64,000 nucleotides of DNA from Streptosporangium sp. NBC_01756 (lineage in GTDB: Bacteria > Actinomycetota > Actinomycetes > Streptosporangiales > Streptosporangiaceae), in assembly GCF_035917975.1 (NCBI RefSeq), contig NZ_CP109130.1:4092001-4156000 (forward strand), written 5' to 3'. Made by a program: the position numbers and the translations under genes. Within the stretch, counting starts at the first letter, position 1, and every line of letters begins with the position of its first letter. The notes beneath the pieces are model-generated. The model did no database searches, was not told the DNA's origin, and saw nothing but the letters and a program-made list of their open reading frames with translations. Shown one piece after another: positions 1 through 6,779 of the stretch.

Positions 1-699
1 CTGCTTTCGGCCGTCCTCGTTGCCGAGGTGGTGCGCCTGGCTGGTCACGACGGTCAGGAAGGCTGTGAGCGCGGGGGTCGAGGGGCCGTCTCGGCAGACG
101 ATGACCAGTCGCCGTCCGAGCCGTTGGTCGGCGACGTCTCGGATTGCCAGGGCCGGGTCCGCCGTGGTGGGCAGGGTCATGGCCGGCAGCAGAGCCACGG
201 CTCCGGTGACGCGGACGAGTTCGAGCTGGACGTCCGCGTCGGTGGATCGGTGCCGGACGTCGGGTTCGTAGCCGCCGATGGACCGGCAGCTTCCCACGAC
301 CATGTCGTGATGGCCGGTCCCCCGGTCCGAGGCCACCCAGACCTCGTCTTGCAACTCGGACAAGGCGACCGGCCCTGCGGGCCTGGCCAGCCGGTGGTCG
401 GACGGCAGGACCAGCTTCAGCGGTTCCTCGTGCAGCAGCGCGAATCGCAGCCCGGCCGGCCGGGGGCGGGGATGGCCGTCATACTCGTCGCTGATCACCA
501 GGTCGATCGTGCCGAGGCGTAGTTCGGGCAGGGCTTGTTCGAGTTCGAGTTCGGTGATCTCGGTGCGTACCCGGGGGTGCTGGACCAGCATGCGTGCCAC
601 CGCGGGAACCAGCAGCCGGCGAGTCGCCGACTGCAGGCCGCCGGCGCGTACGGTGCCCCGCACCTCACCGCCCAGCGCGGCCAGATCCGCTGCCGCGAC
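1..699 (-). pseudogene. LysR-type regulator, effector domain only (5' truncated, runs off window)
   Basis: Read on the minus strand, an open frame encodes the linker and substrate-binding half of a LysR-type regulator. It starts near the linker helix (ADLAALGGEVRGTVRAG), passes through the effector-domain core (ELRLGTIDLVISDEYDG) and ends near TPALTAFLTVV. It continues past base 1. The usual ~90-residue N-terminal winged helix-turn-helix is absent: upstream of about base 699 the frame stays open, but the residues do not look like a LysR DNA-binding domain and I see no start codon with a ribosome site. As it stands it could bind a ligand but not DNA. I call it a truncated remnant; a frameshift or sequencing error separating the HTH is the alternative. 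Bases 700-867 hold no recognisable gene. Confidence 0.6.
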
Positions 700-867
700 C
701 CCGGTGCGGCCGGGCAGCGCCCGCGTCTCAGCGGACGGTCTCCAGCACCAAGCCCTCGCGCACGGCGCCGCGGGTTGGAGGCAGCGGGTCAGGAGTGGCA
801 GATCAGGGGCGGCAGTCGGGGGCTGCGAGTCATGGGCGGGGGCAGGGGCAGGAGCAGGAGCGGCGGG

Positions 868-1728
868 TCAGGGGCGGCGGGTGCCGGCGAGCAGTCGTTC
901 GCAGGCGTCAAGCAGACGTTGCCGCTGCGGCCGGGCCCGCTCGGCGAACCCCCGCTGCTCGGCGGCGTACTCGGCTCGCCCCTCGGGCGTCTCGATCCGG
1001 ATCGCCCGATGGCCGAGCGAGCTCAGGTCGTACGGGCTGGCCCGCATGTCCACGGCGCGGATGTCACGGGCCAGCATGAAGCAGTCGGCGACCAGTTCAC
1101 CGCTCACCAGCGGTGACAGCTTGTACGCCCACTTGTACAGGTCCATGTTGGCGTGTAGGCAGCCCGGCTGCTCCAGCTCCTGCTGCCGCTCCCTGGTCGG
1201 CTGCAGTGCGTTGAGCGGGCGCGCCTCAGGGGTGAAGAAGCGGAACGCGTCGAAATGGCCGCACCGCACGCCCCGCTGCTCCACGACTTCCGCGATCTCC
1301 TCCCCGCTGAGCCGCAGCGGCCAGGCGCCGTGCCGTACCTCCACGGTCTTGTAGACCATCGCCCACTCGTGCAGGCCGAAGCAGCCCAGAAACGCCGGTC
1401 GTGCCGCGGTGGCGGCCAGCAGCCGGGCGATCCACTCGACGCTGGGCCCGCGCCTGTCCATCAGCGCCCCGGTGTCGAGCGTGACTCCCTCGGAGGTGTC
1501 GAGATAGTCGCGGCCGAAGCCGCTCGCCCCCTTCAGGACCACCCCGGCGCCCGGATGCCACTGCCGCAGCCGCGCCGGCCGGTGCCCGTAGTAGGTGAAC
1601 AGGAAGTCCTCGATGGGATGGGCCTCGCCCCGTGCCCTGCGCGCCAGATGCGGCGCCGCCCATGCCTCGACCCGGCGCCGGTGGGCCTCCGCCCGGGCCT
1701 GCCACTCCTCCGGCTCCAGAACCTCCAT
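868..1728 (-). CDS. Conserved actinobacterial protein often labelled 3-methyladenine DNA glycosylase
   Basis: The 286-residue protein begins MEVLEPEEWQARAEAHR and carries the conserved stretch HPIEDFLFTYYGHRPARL at about residues 37-54, followed by RQWHPG. I recognise this as a widespread actinobacterial family usually named 3-methyladenine DNA glycosylase. I see no helix-hairpin-helix or catalytic Asp motif of classical AlkA/Tag enzymes that would prove the activity. There is no signal peptide or membrane segment, so it should be cytoplasmic. The start at 1728 gives the family-typical N-terminus; a longer upstream reading frame on this strand overlaps the TetR gene and is a shadow. It lies downstream of the TetR gene on the same strand, separated by about 115 bases. 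The family is fairly sure, the biochemical function is not. Confidence 0.75.
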   Translation of the reverse strand: MEVLEPEEWQARAEAHRRRVEAWAAPHLARRARGEAHPIEDFLFTYYGHRPARLRQWHPGAGVVLKGASGFGRDYLDTSEGVTLDTGALMDRRGPSVEWIARLLAATAARPAFLGCFGLHEWAMVYKTVEVRHGAWPLRLSGEEIAEVVEQRGVRCGHFDAFRFFTPEARPLNALQPTRERQQELEQPGCLHANMDLYKWAYKLSPLVSGELVADCFMLARDIRAVDMRASPYDLSSLGHRAIRIETPEGRAEYAAEQRGFAERARPQRQRLLDACERLLAGTRRP

Positions 1729-1843
1729 CGCTGAATGGTACGCGCGGGCCGATGGTGGCCGGCAGATGGCCGGACGTCCGCGCCGCCATCGCGGCGCGAC
1801 CGGTACGGCTCGCGCCAGGACCGCGTCTGCCGTGCCGGTCGGC

Positions 1844-2476
1844 CTAATCGGAGCAGAGCTGGGCGTGCAGAATCTCGCCGACCCACCGCTCCCAGCGCTC
1901 AGCCGACCAGCCGCGCTCGCGGACGAACAACAGGTAAAGCTCGGGGCTGAGCAGGCCGTACAGCAGGTCGGCGGCCTCGTCCACCGACACATCCGCCCGT
2001 GCGCCCGGCTTGATGGCGAGCGCCTCGGCCGCCTTCTGCTGGACGACATATCGCGGATCGACGCTCTGCGGCCACAGGTCGGCGACCTCGGGGTCGCTCG
2101 CGACCGCCCCGTCCAGGACCCTGCCGATCGGCGCGACCCGCCCCAGGATCGAGACCGTGCCCGCGACGTAAGCGCGCAGCATGTCCTGGGCTGTTCCGGC
2201 GGCCAGCGCGCCGGTGTACCACGGCCGGTCCATGGTGGCCGTCGGCTCGTCGTCACCCGCGATCGTCACGTCGACCAGTTCCTTCAGCAGGGTCCGCTTG
2301 TTGCCGAAGACGAAGTAGATCGTCTGCACCGCGACTCCGGCCCTGCCGGCGACGTCCTGCAGGTTCGTCGCGCCGTATCCGTCCTGCACGAACAGTTCGA
2401 GCGCCGCCGCCAGGATGCGTCGGCGCGTCTCCTGCGCCTTCTGTGCCCGCTTGCTCGTCCGCTTGACATCGCTCAT
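1844..2476 (-). CDS. TetR family transcriptional regulator
   Basis: A 210-residue TetR-type repressor. The N-terminal helix-turn-helix spans about residues 15-62, with the typical signature RRRILAAALELFVQDGY followed by GVAVQTIYFVFGNKRTLL. The C-terminal ligand-binding domain is divergent, as is usual. It is divergent from the small monooxygenase and ABC exporter genes, and the 60-base gap between them holds an inverted repeat that could be its operator. By family precedent it probably represses the exporter genes and itself until a toxic ligand binds; the ligand cannot be read from the sequence. Confidence 0.9.
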   Translation of the reverse strand: MSDVKRTSKRAQKAQETRRRILAAALELFVQDGYGATNLQDVAGRAGVAVQTIYFVFGNKRTLLKELVDVTIAGDDEPTATMDRPWYTGALAAGTAQDMLRAYVAGTVSILGRVAPIGRVLDGAVASDPEVADLWPQSVDPRYVVQQKAAEALAIKPGARADVSVDEAADLLYGLLSPELYLLFVRERGWSAERWERWVGEILHAQLCSD

Positions 2477-2478
2477 AG

Positions 2479-2521
2479 CTAGAGTCTATCTCTAGATTCA
2501 ATCGCTAGAAGTCAACTCTAG
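2479..2521. promoter_or_regulatory. Inverted repeat in tetR/monooxygenase divergent region (candidate TetR operator)
   Basis: CTAGAGT (2479-2485) and its reverse complement ACTCTAG (2515-2521) flank an AT-richer core containing further CTAGA elements (TCTCTAGA at 2489-2496, GCTAGAA at 2504-2510). The position between the two divergent starts is where a TetR repressor would control both directions. Assignment to the adjacent regulator is inferred. Confidence 0.55.
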
Positions 2522-2536
2522 AGAATGGATCCAGTA

Positions 2537-2827
2537 ATGCCGTTGATCAGCATCACCCGTTTCCACGCCGATCCCGCCGACGCAGAGCAGGTTCGGGCCC
2601 GGCACGCCGCTCTGGTCACCGCGCTCAGAACCACGCTGCCCGGACTCACCGAGGCGCGCCTCGGCCGACTCGACGACGAGACGTGGGTCGGCGTCTGGCG
2701 CTGGGATTCGGCCGCCAGCCTGCGGGCGGCCCGCCAGGCCGCGCCCGCCACCGCCGCGGCCACCGAGGCGTTCGCGCTGGTTCGCGACGTCACCGCGGAG
2801 GACATCGAGGTCCTGGCCGAGCTCTGA
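2537..2827 (+). CDS. Small antibiotic-biosynthesis-monooxygenase-like (ABM fold) protein
   Basis: About 96 residues, starting MPLISITRFHADPADAEQV. The pattern of a short beta strand, an alpha helix with many Ala/Arg, then a WVGVWRWDSAASLRAA segment and a final VRDVTAEDIEVL is that of ABM-type dimeric alpha-beta barrel proteins, which act as cofactor-free monooxygenases or heme/quinone-handling proteins. I chose the internal ATG at 2537, which gives the usual family N-terminus; an ATG four codons upstream at 2525 is equally in frame. It lies head-to-head with the TetR gene and 56 bases upstream of an ABC exporter, so it is probably co-transcribed and may act on the exported or sensed compound. 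Confidence 0.65.
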   Translation: MPLISITRFHADPADAEQVRARHAALVTALRTTLPGLTEARLGRLDDETWVGVWRWDSAASLRAARQAAPATAAATEAFALVRDVTAEDIEVLAEL

Positions 2828-2883
2828 CCGCCTGTCCCGGCCCCGGGTTTCCGGGGCCGGGTGCCCCTCCCCGAGGAGATGTG

Positions 2884-3798
2884 ATGATCGAGATTGACAC
2901 GTTGACCAAGGTGTACGGCTCGGCGCAGGTCCGGGCGGTCGACGAGGTGTCACTGCAGGTGCCCGCCGGATCGGTGTTCGGCTTCCTGGGACCGAACGGC
3001 GCGGGCAAGACCACCACCATCAAGATGCTGGCCGGGCTGCTGACCCCCACCTCCGGTCAGGTCCGGCTGGGCGGCTTCGACGTGGCCCGGCAGCGTTCGG
3101 CCGCGATGGCGCAGTTCGGTGCCGTGCTGGAGGGCTCGCGCAATGTCTACTGGAGCCTGTCGGCCTGGCAGAACCTGATGTACTTCGGGCGGCTCAAAGG
3201 GCTGCGCAAGGCCCGGGTCGCGGAGCGTTCCCGAGACCTGCTGACCGACCTGGGCCTGTGGGAGCGGCGCGATGACAAGGTCGGCGGCTTCTCGCGCGGC
3301 ATGCAGCAGAAAGTCGCGATCGCCGTCGCCCTGATCGCCGATCCGCCGATCGTGCTCCTGGACGAGCCGACGCTCGGCCTGGACGTCGAGGCCACCCGCA
3401 CTGTCAAGGACTGGATCGCCGAGCGGGCTCGCCAGCTCGGCACCACCGTCCTGCTCACCACCCACCAGCTGGACGTGGCCCAGGAGCTGTGTGACCGGGT
3501 GGCCGTCATGCGCCAGGGACGGCTCGTGGCCGACCTGCCCATGCATGAGCTACTGGCCGGCTTCCGTGAACGCGACCGGTACGAGATCCGCATCGAAGGA
3601 GCGGCGCCACCCGGGTTCGACGGCGTCACCCGCGAGGGTGTCACCACGATCAGTGTGCGGGTGAGCGATCCGGCAGAGATATACGACGTGGTCGAGCGCC
3701 TGCGCACGCAGGGGGTCGTCCTGGAGTCGCTGACCCAGGTGCAGCCCGATCTGGAGGACGTGTTCCTCGCTCTGGTGAGCGAGCCGTCCCATGCTTGA
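2884..3798 (+). CDS. ABC-2 type exporter, ATP-binding protein
   Basis: A 304-residue nucleotide-binding subunit of the multidrug/natural-product exporter class (DrrA-like). Walker A is GPNGAGKTTTIKML near residue 38, the signature is FSRGMQQKV near 140, Walker B is PIVLLDEPTLGLD near 155 and the H-loop is TTHQLD near 195. The ~75 residues after the ATPase core resemble the regulatory tail of drug exporters. A GAGGAG ribosome site precedes ATG 2884; a GTG three bases earlier is also possible. The stop overlaps the first permease gene by 8 bases, so the subunits are translationally coupled. The substrate is unknown; control by the adjacent TetR is likely. Confidence 0.92.
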   Translation: MIEIDTLTKVYGSAQVRAVDEVSLQVPAGSVFGFLGPNGAGKTTTIKMLAGLLTPTSGQVRLGGFDVARQRSAAMAQFGAVLEGSRNVYWSLSAWQNLMYFGRLKGLRKARVAERSRDLLTDLGLWERRDDKVGGFSRGMQQKVAIAVALIADPPIVLLDEPTLGLDVEATRTVKDWIAERARQLGTTVLLTTHQLDVAQELCDRVAVMRQGRLVADLPMHELLAGFRERDRYEIRIEGAAPPGFDGVTREGVTTISVRVSDPAEIYDVVERLRTQGVVLESLTQVQPDLEDVFLALVSEPSHA

Positions 3799-4558
3799 CG
3801 TCCTGGGTGCGGAGATCGGCAAGGGCCTGCGCGTTCAACTGGCCCACCCCATCGGACACGTCATCACCCTGCTGATCAGCACCATGATGTACCTCGGCCT
3901 GCAGTTCGTCCTGGGCCAGGGCGAACTGCGGCAGGACCTGCTGCCGCAGACCCTGGTCGCGATCGGCGGCTACTGGTTCCTGCAGTACGCCGCTCTGGTG
4001 ATGGTGGCCGACCTCATCGAGGAGAAACGCGCCGGCACTTTCGCCCAAGCCCAGATGACCACGGCGCCGCCGTGGCTACCGATGCTCGGCCGGCTGATCA
4101 CCGCCTCGGTGTTCGGCTTGGCGGTGGCCGCCGTCGCCTCCCTCGTGCCGATGCTGGCGGCCCAGATCGCGATCCCGTTGCGCTGGGCGGCGCTCCTGCC
4201 CGCCGTGCTGCTGGGGGTCAACGTGCTGGCCTTCACCTTCCTGCTGGCCGCCCTCGCCCTGGTCTCCCCGATGATCGGCGCCCTGCAGTCGCTGCTCACC
4301 TCGCTGGTGCTGCTGCTCAACGGCTCCTTCCTGCCGCTGGCCTTCTATCCGGACTGGCTGGCCGTACTGGCCAGAGTCCTGCCCACCACGCTGGGCATCG
4401 AGGCGATCACCCAGACGCTGTTCGAGGGCCGGGCCCTGGCCGAGGTCTGGACCGGTGGCACCCTGCCCTGGCTGCTGGCCCACACCCTCGCCCTCACCGC
4501 CACCGCCGGCCTGGTGTTCGTCCGCAACCACCGCCGAGCCCTGCAGGAGTCGTCATGA
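3791..4558 (+). CDS. ABC-2 type exporter permease (first)
   Basis: A 255-residue integral membrane protein with about six hydrophobic segments, for example VITLLISTMMYLGLQFVL near residue 27 and LLTSLVLLLNGSFLPLAF near 165. The arrangement is that of ABC2_membrane permeases, including the late GSFLPLAFYPDWL loop typical of this group. It overlaps the ATPase gene upstream and shares an ATGA stop/start with the second permease downstream, so all three are probably made in fixed ratio. It likely forms a heterodimer with the second permease. The exported substrate cannot be inferred. Confidence 0.9.
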   Translation: MLDVLGAEIGKGLRVQLAHPIGHVITLLISTMMYLGLQFVLGQGELRQDLLPQTLVAIGGYWFLQYAALVMVADLIEEKRAGTFAQAQMTTAPPWLPMLGRLITASVFGLAVAAVASLVPMLAAQIAIPLRWAALLPAVLLGVNVLAFTFLLAALALVSPMIGALQSLLTSLVLLLNGSFLPLAFYPDWLAVLARVLPTTLGIEAITQTLFEGRALAEVWTGGTLPWLLAHTLALTATAGLVFVRNHRRALQESS

Positions 4559-5352
4559 ACTTCGCGCGCGGATTCGCCGCAGAGGTCCGCAAGGGCCTGC
4601 TCAGCCTCGCCGCCGGATGGCGCGAAGGCCTCATGGAAATGATCACATTCCCGCTGTTCTACCTGCTCATCGTGCTGTTCATGGGACGCGGGCAGCTGCG
4701 CGCGGACCTGCTGCTGCCGGTGCTGCTCGGCATGGTGGCGCTGACCTTCATCCACGAGCAGGTCAACCGGGTGTTCTGGAGCTATCTGGGTGACATCCAG
4801 TCCGGGGTGCTGGAGCAGACCTACCTGACCCCGCTGCCCTCGGCCGTGAGCATCCTCGGCCGTCAGGTCGCCGCCGCGATCTCGGCACTGCCCACCGCGC
4901 TGGCCGTACTGGCCACCGGCGCCGTCGCGATCACCGTCCAGGGCGGGTCGCCGCCCTTCGACGCGCAGGTGATCGTGCCGCTGGCCGCCATCGTGCTGGG
5001 CACCTGCGGGCTGGCTCTCATTCTGTGCGGCCTGACCCTGGTGTTCAAACGCATCGAGATCATCACGCAGTTGTCCGTGGCCGTCTACGCCATCGCCGGC
5101 GGCACCCTGGTCCCGTTGGCCGCCATGCCCGACTCCATCGCCTTTCTCAGCCGGTTGGTGGTCCCCATCGCACCCGGTATCGAGGCGATGCGCGACATCC
5201 TGCTCGGCGGCCATTCCCTGGCCGCCCTCCCGACCGGGTGGGGCCTGGGGTGGCTGCTGGCCCAGCCGCTACTCATCACGGCCGCCGGGGTGATCCTGTT
5301 CAACCGGCTCGAACACCTCGCCCGACACCGCGGTACCCTCGGCCGTTACTAG
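4555..5352 (+). CDS. ABC-2 type exporter permease (second)
   Basis: A 265-residue membrane protein starting MNFARGFAAEVRKGLLSLAA, with six predicted membrane segments (for example FPLFYLLIVLFMG near 35 and LLAQPLLITAAGVILF near 235). The start ATG overlaps the previous stop as ATGA. It has the same general architecture as the upstream permease but little local identity, which supports a heteromeric transporter of one ATPase and two permeases. A GGTLVPLAAMPDSIAFL loop before the last helices is typical of ABC-2 exporters. Confidence 0.9.
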   Translation: MNFARGFAAEVRKGLLSLAAGWREGLMEMITFPLFYLLIVLFMGRGQLRADLLLPVLLGMVALTFIHEQVNRVFWSYLGDIQSGVLEQTYLTPLPSAVSILGRQVAAAISALPTALAVLATGAVAITVQGGSPPFDAQVIVPLAAIVLGTCGLALILCGLTLVFKRIEIITQLSVAVYAIAGGTLVPLAAMPDSIAFLSRLVVPIAPGIEAMRDILLGGHSLAALPTGWGLGWLLAQPLLITAAGVILFNRLEHLARHRGTLGRY

Positions 5353-5367
5353 AAACTGGAGATCACC

Positions 5368-5838
5368 ATGACATCGGACCCCGTGAGCCTGCGACCAGTC
5401 GGCCAGGTCGTGGGCGGTCGCAGCGAGATGGTCGAGGACGACTGGCACGACGTGCGAGCCGTGATCCGGCTGGACGACGAGTCCTTCACCGCCTCGGCGG
5501 TGCTCGGCCTGGAGCACTTCTCCCACCTGGAGGTCGTCTTCCTCTTCGACCGGATCGACCCGGCCACCGTGCCCAGCGAGCCCCGTCCCCCAAGGGGCAA
5601 CCCGAGCGCGGCGCCCCTGGGGGTCTTCGCCCACCGCGGGCCGTACCGGCCCAACCGCCTTGGCGTCTCCCGCTGCCGGCTGCTCGCCGTGGACGGCCTG
5701 AACCTGCACGTCGCCGACCTGGACGCACTCTCAGGCTCACCGATCCTGGATATCAAGCCGTACCTGGTCGAGTTCGCCCCCCGCCATCCGGTCACCCAGC
5801 CGGCCTGGGCCACCGAGCTCATGAGCCGCTATTACTGA
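5368..5838 (+). CDS. TrmO-like tRNA methyltransferase (UPF0066/TsaA family)
   Basis: A 156-residue protein of the TrmO/VirR family, whose characterised members use SAM to N6-methylate threonylcarbamoyladenosine at position 37 of tRNAs. Family motifs are visible: SHLEVVFLFDR near residue 52, a basic RGPYRPNRLGVSRCRLL near 90 and SGSPILDIKPYL near 120. It is shorter than full-length E. coli TrmO and lacks the C-terminal extension, as is common in actinomycetes. It begins 15 bases after the exporter genes and may be read with them, although a functional link is not obvious. Confidence 0.82.
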   Translation: MTSDPVSLRPVGQVVGGRSEMVEDDWHDVRAVIRLDDESFTASAVLGLEHFSHLEVVFLFDRIDPATVPSEPRPPRGNPSAAPLGVFAHRGPYRPNRLGVSRCRLLAVDGLNLHVADLDALSGSPILDIKPYLVEFAPRHPVTQPAWATELMSRYY

Positions 5839-6007
5839 GGCTCCGTCCGACGGCCTGCCGCAGTCCTTCCGAGTGATCGACCAGGCCGGAGGGGCACGGC
5901 CTCTCGGTCGCCTCGCCACATCGTGCCCGGCCGCCTCCGACCCGTCGGCTGCGAGACGACATCGACGGCGTCCGGGCGGGTGAGTTCTCTGCCGGCGTGC
6001 CGGGTGG

Positions 6008-6712
6008 CTAGCGCGCGTCCCGGCCGGCCGGCGCGCGGCGGGCGGCGAGTTGAGCTTCGAGACCGTCGAAGATGGCCTGGAGGCCGAACTCGAAGCTGTT
6101 GTCAGGTGCCGCACCGTAGTCGGCGACCGCCGCCGCTTCGAGGCGGGCGCGCAACCGGGGGAACCGCATCGCGACTTCGCTCGCCTTCGCCATGGTGTCG
6201 CGGATCAGCTCCTCCGGATCACCGCCGTCCCGGCTCAGCCGCCGGGTCAGCGAAGCCGTGGCCGACTCGCCCAGGGCATTGCCGAGCACGAACATGAAGA
6301 CGGTGGCCGCCGCCTGGTCTGCCTCCGCACCGACGAATCCGGCCGCTTCGTAGATCGCGAGGCTGTGGTCGTCGTGGCGTGCCTTGCCGGGGCCGTGGAA
6401 CAGGTGGGAGGCCAGCGCGTTCACCAGCCACGGGTGCCTGGTGAACATCGCGTACAGGTCGGTGGCCGCCGACGTGGCCGCGCTCCGCCAGCCGACCGTG
6501 CCGAGGTCGGGCAGCCTGATCTCGTTCCAGACCTGGTCGCCGGCGAGCACGACGAGATTGTCCTTGCTCTTGACGTGCCAGTAGACCGCCGTCGCGGCGG
6601 AGTCGAGCCGCTTGCCCAGGCTGCGCATGTTCAAGCCCTCCAGACCTTCGGCGTCCAGGAGCTCGATGGCGGTCTGGACGATCTGGTCCCGGGTCAGCGT
6701 GTCGCGCGGCAT
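6008..6712 (-). CDS. TetR family regulator with large C-terminal domain
   Basis: A 234-residue regulator. Helix-turn-helix: IVQTAIELLDAEGLEGLNM followed by KRLDSAATAVYWHVKSKDNL, about residues 11-55. The YWHVKSKDNL version and the long C-terminal half are typical of the tetracycline-repressor-like subgroup. The start MPRDTLTRDQ (6712) was preferred over an upstream ATG six codons earlier because it gives the usual short N-terminal arm. It is tandem with and downstream of the PL8 lyase gene but has its own putative regulatory repeats just upstream. Its targets are unknown: no divergent gene is present. Confidence 0.88.
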   Translation of the reverse strand: MPRDTLTRDQIVQTAIELLDAEGLEGLNMRSLGKRLDSAATAVYWHVKSKDNLVVLAGDQVWNEIRLPDLGTVGWRSAATSAATDLYAMFTRHPWLVNALASHLFHGPGKARHDDHSLAIYEAAGFVGAEADQAAATVFMFVLGNALGESATASLTRRLSRDGGDPEELIRDTMAKASEVAMRFPRLRARLEAAAVADYGAAPDNSFEFGLQAIFDGLEAQLAARRAPAGRDAR

Positions 6713-6750
6713 GCACCCACGATAGGACACGCGACCTCGACTTGCACAAC

Positions 6751-6779
6751 GTTCAAGAGTTGCCTTGTACTTAGTTCAA
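6751..6779 (-). promoter_or_regulatory. Direct TTGAAC repeats upstream of the second tetR gene
   Basis: On the minus strand two identical hexamers TTGAAC are separated by 17 bases in the short gap between the PL8 stop and the tetR start. They may act as a repeat-type operator or contribute a -35 element for tetR. Weak evidence: short repeats and position only. Confidence 0.3.
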
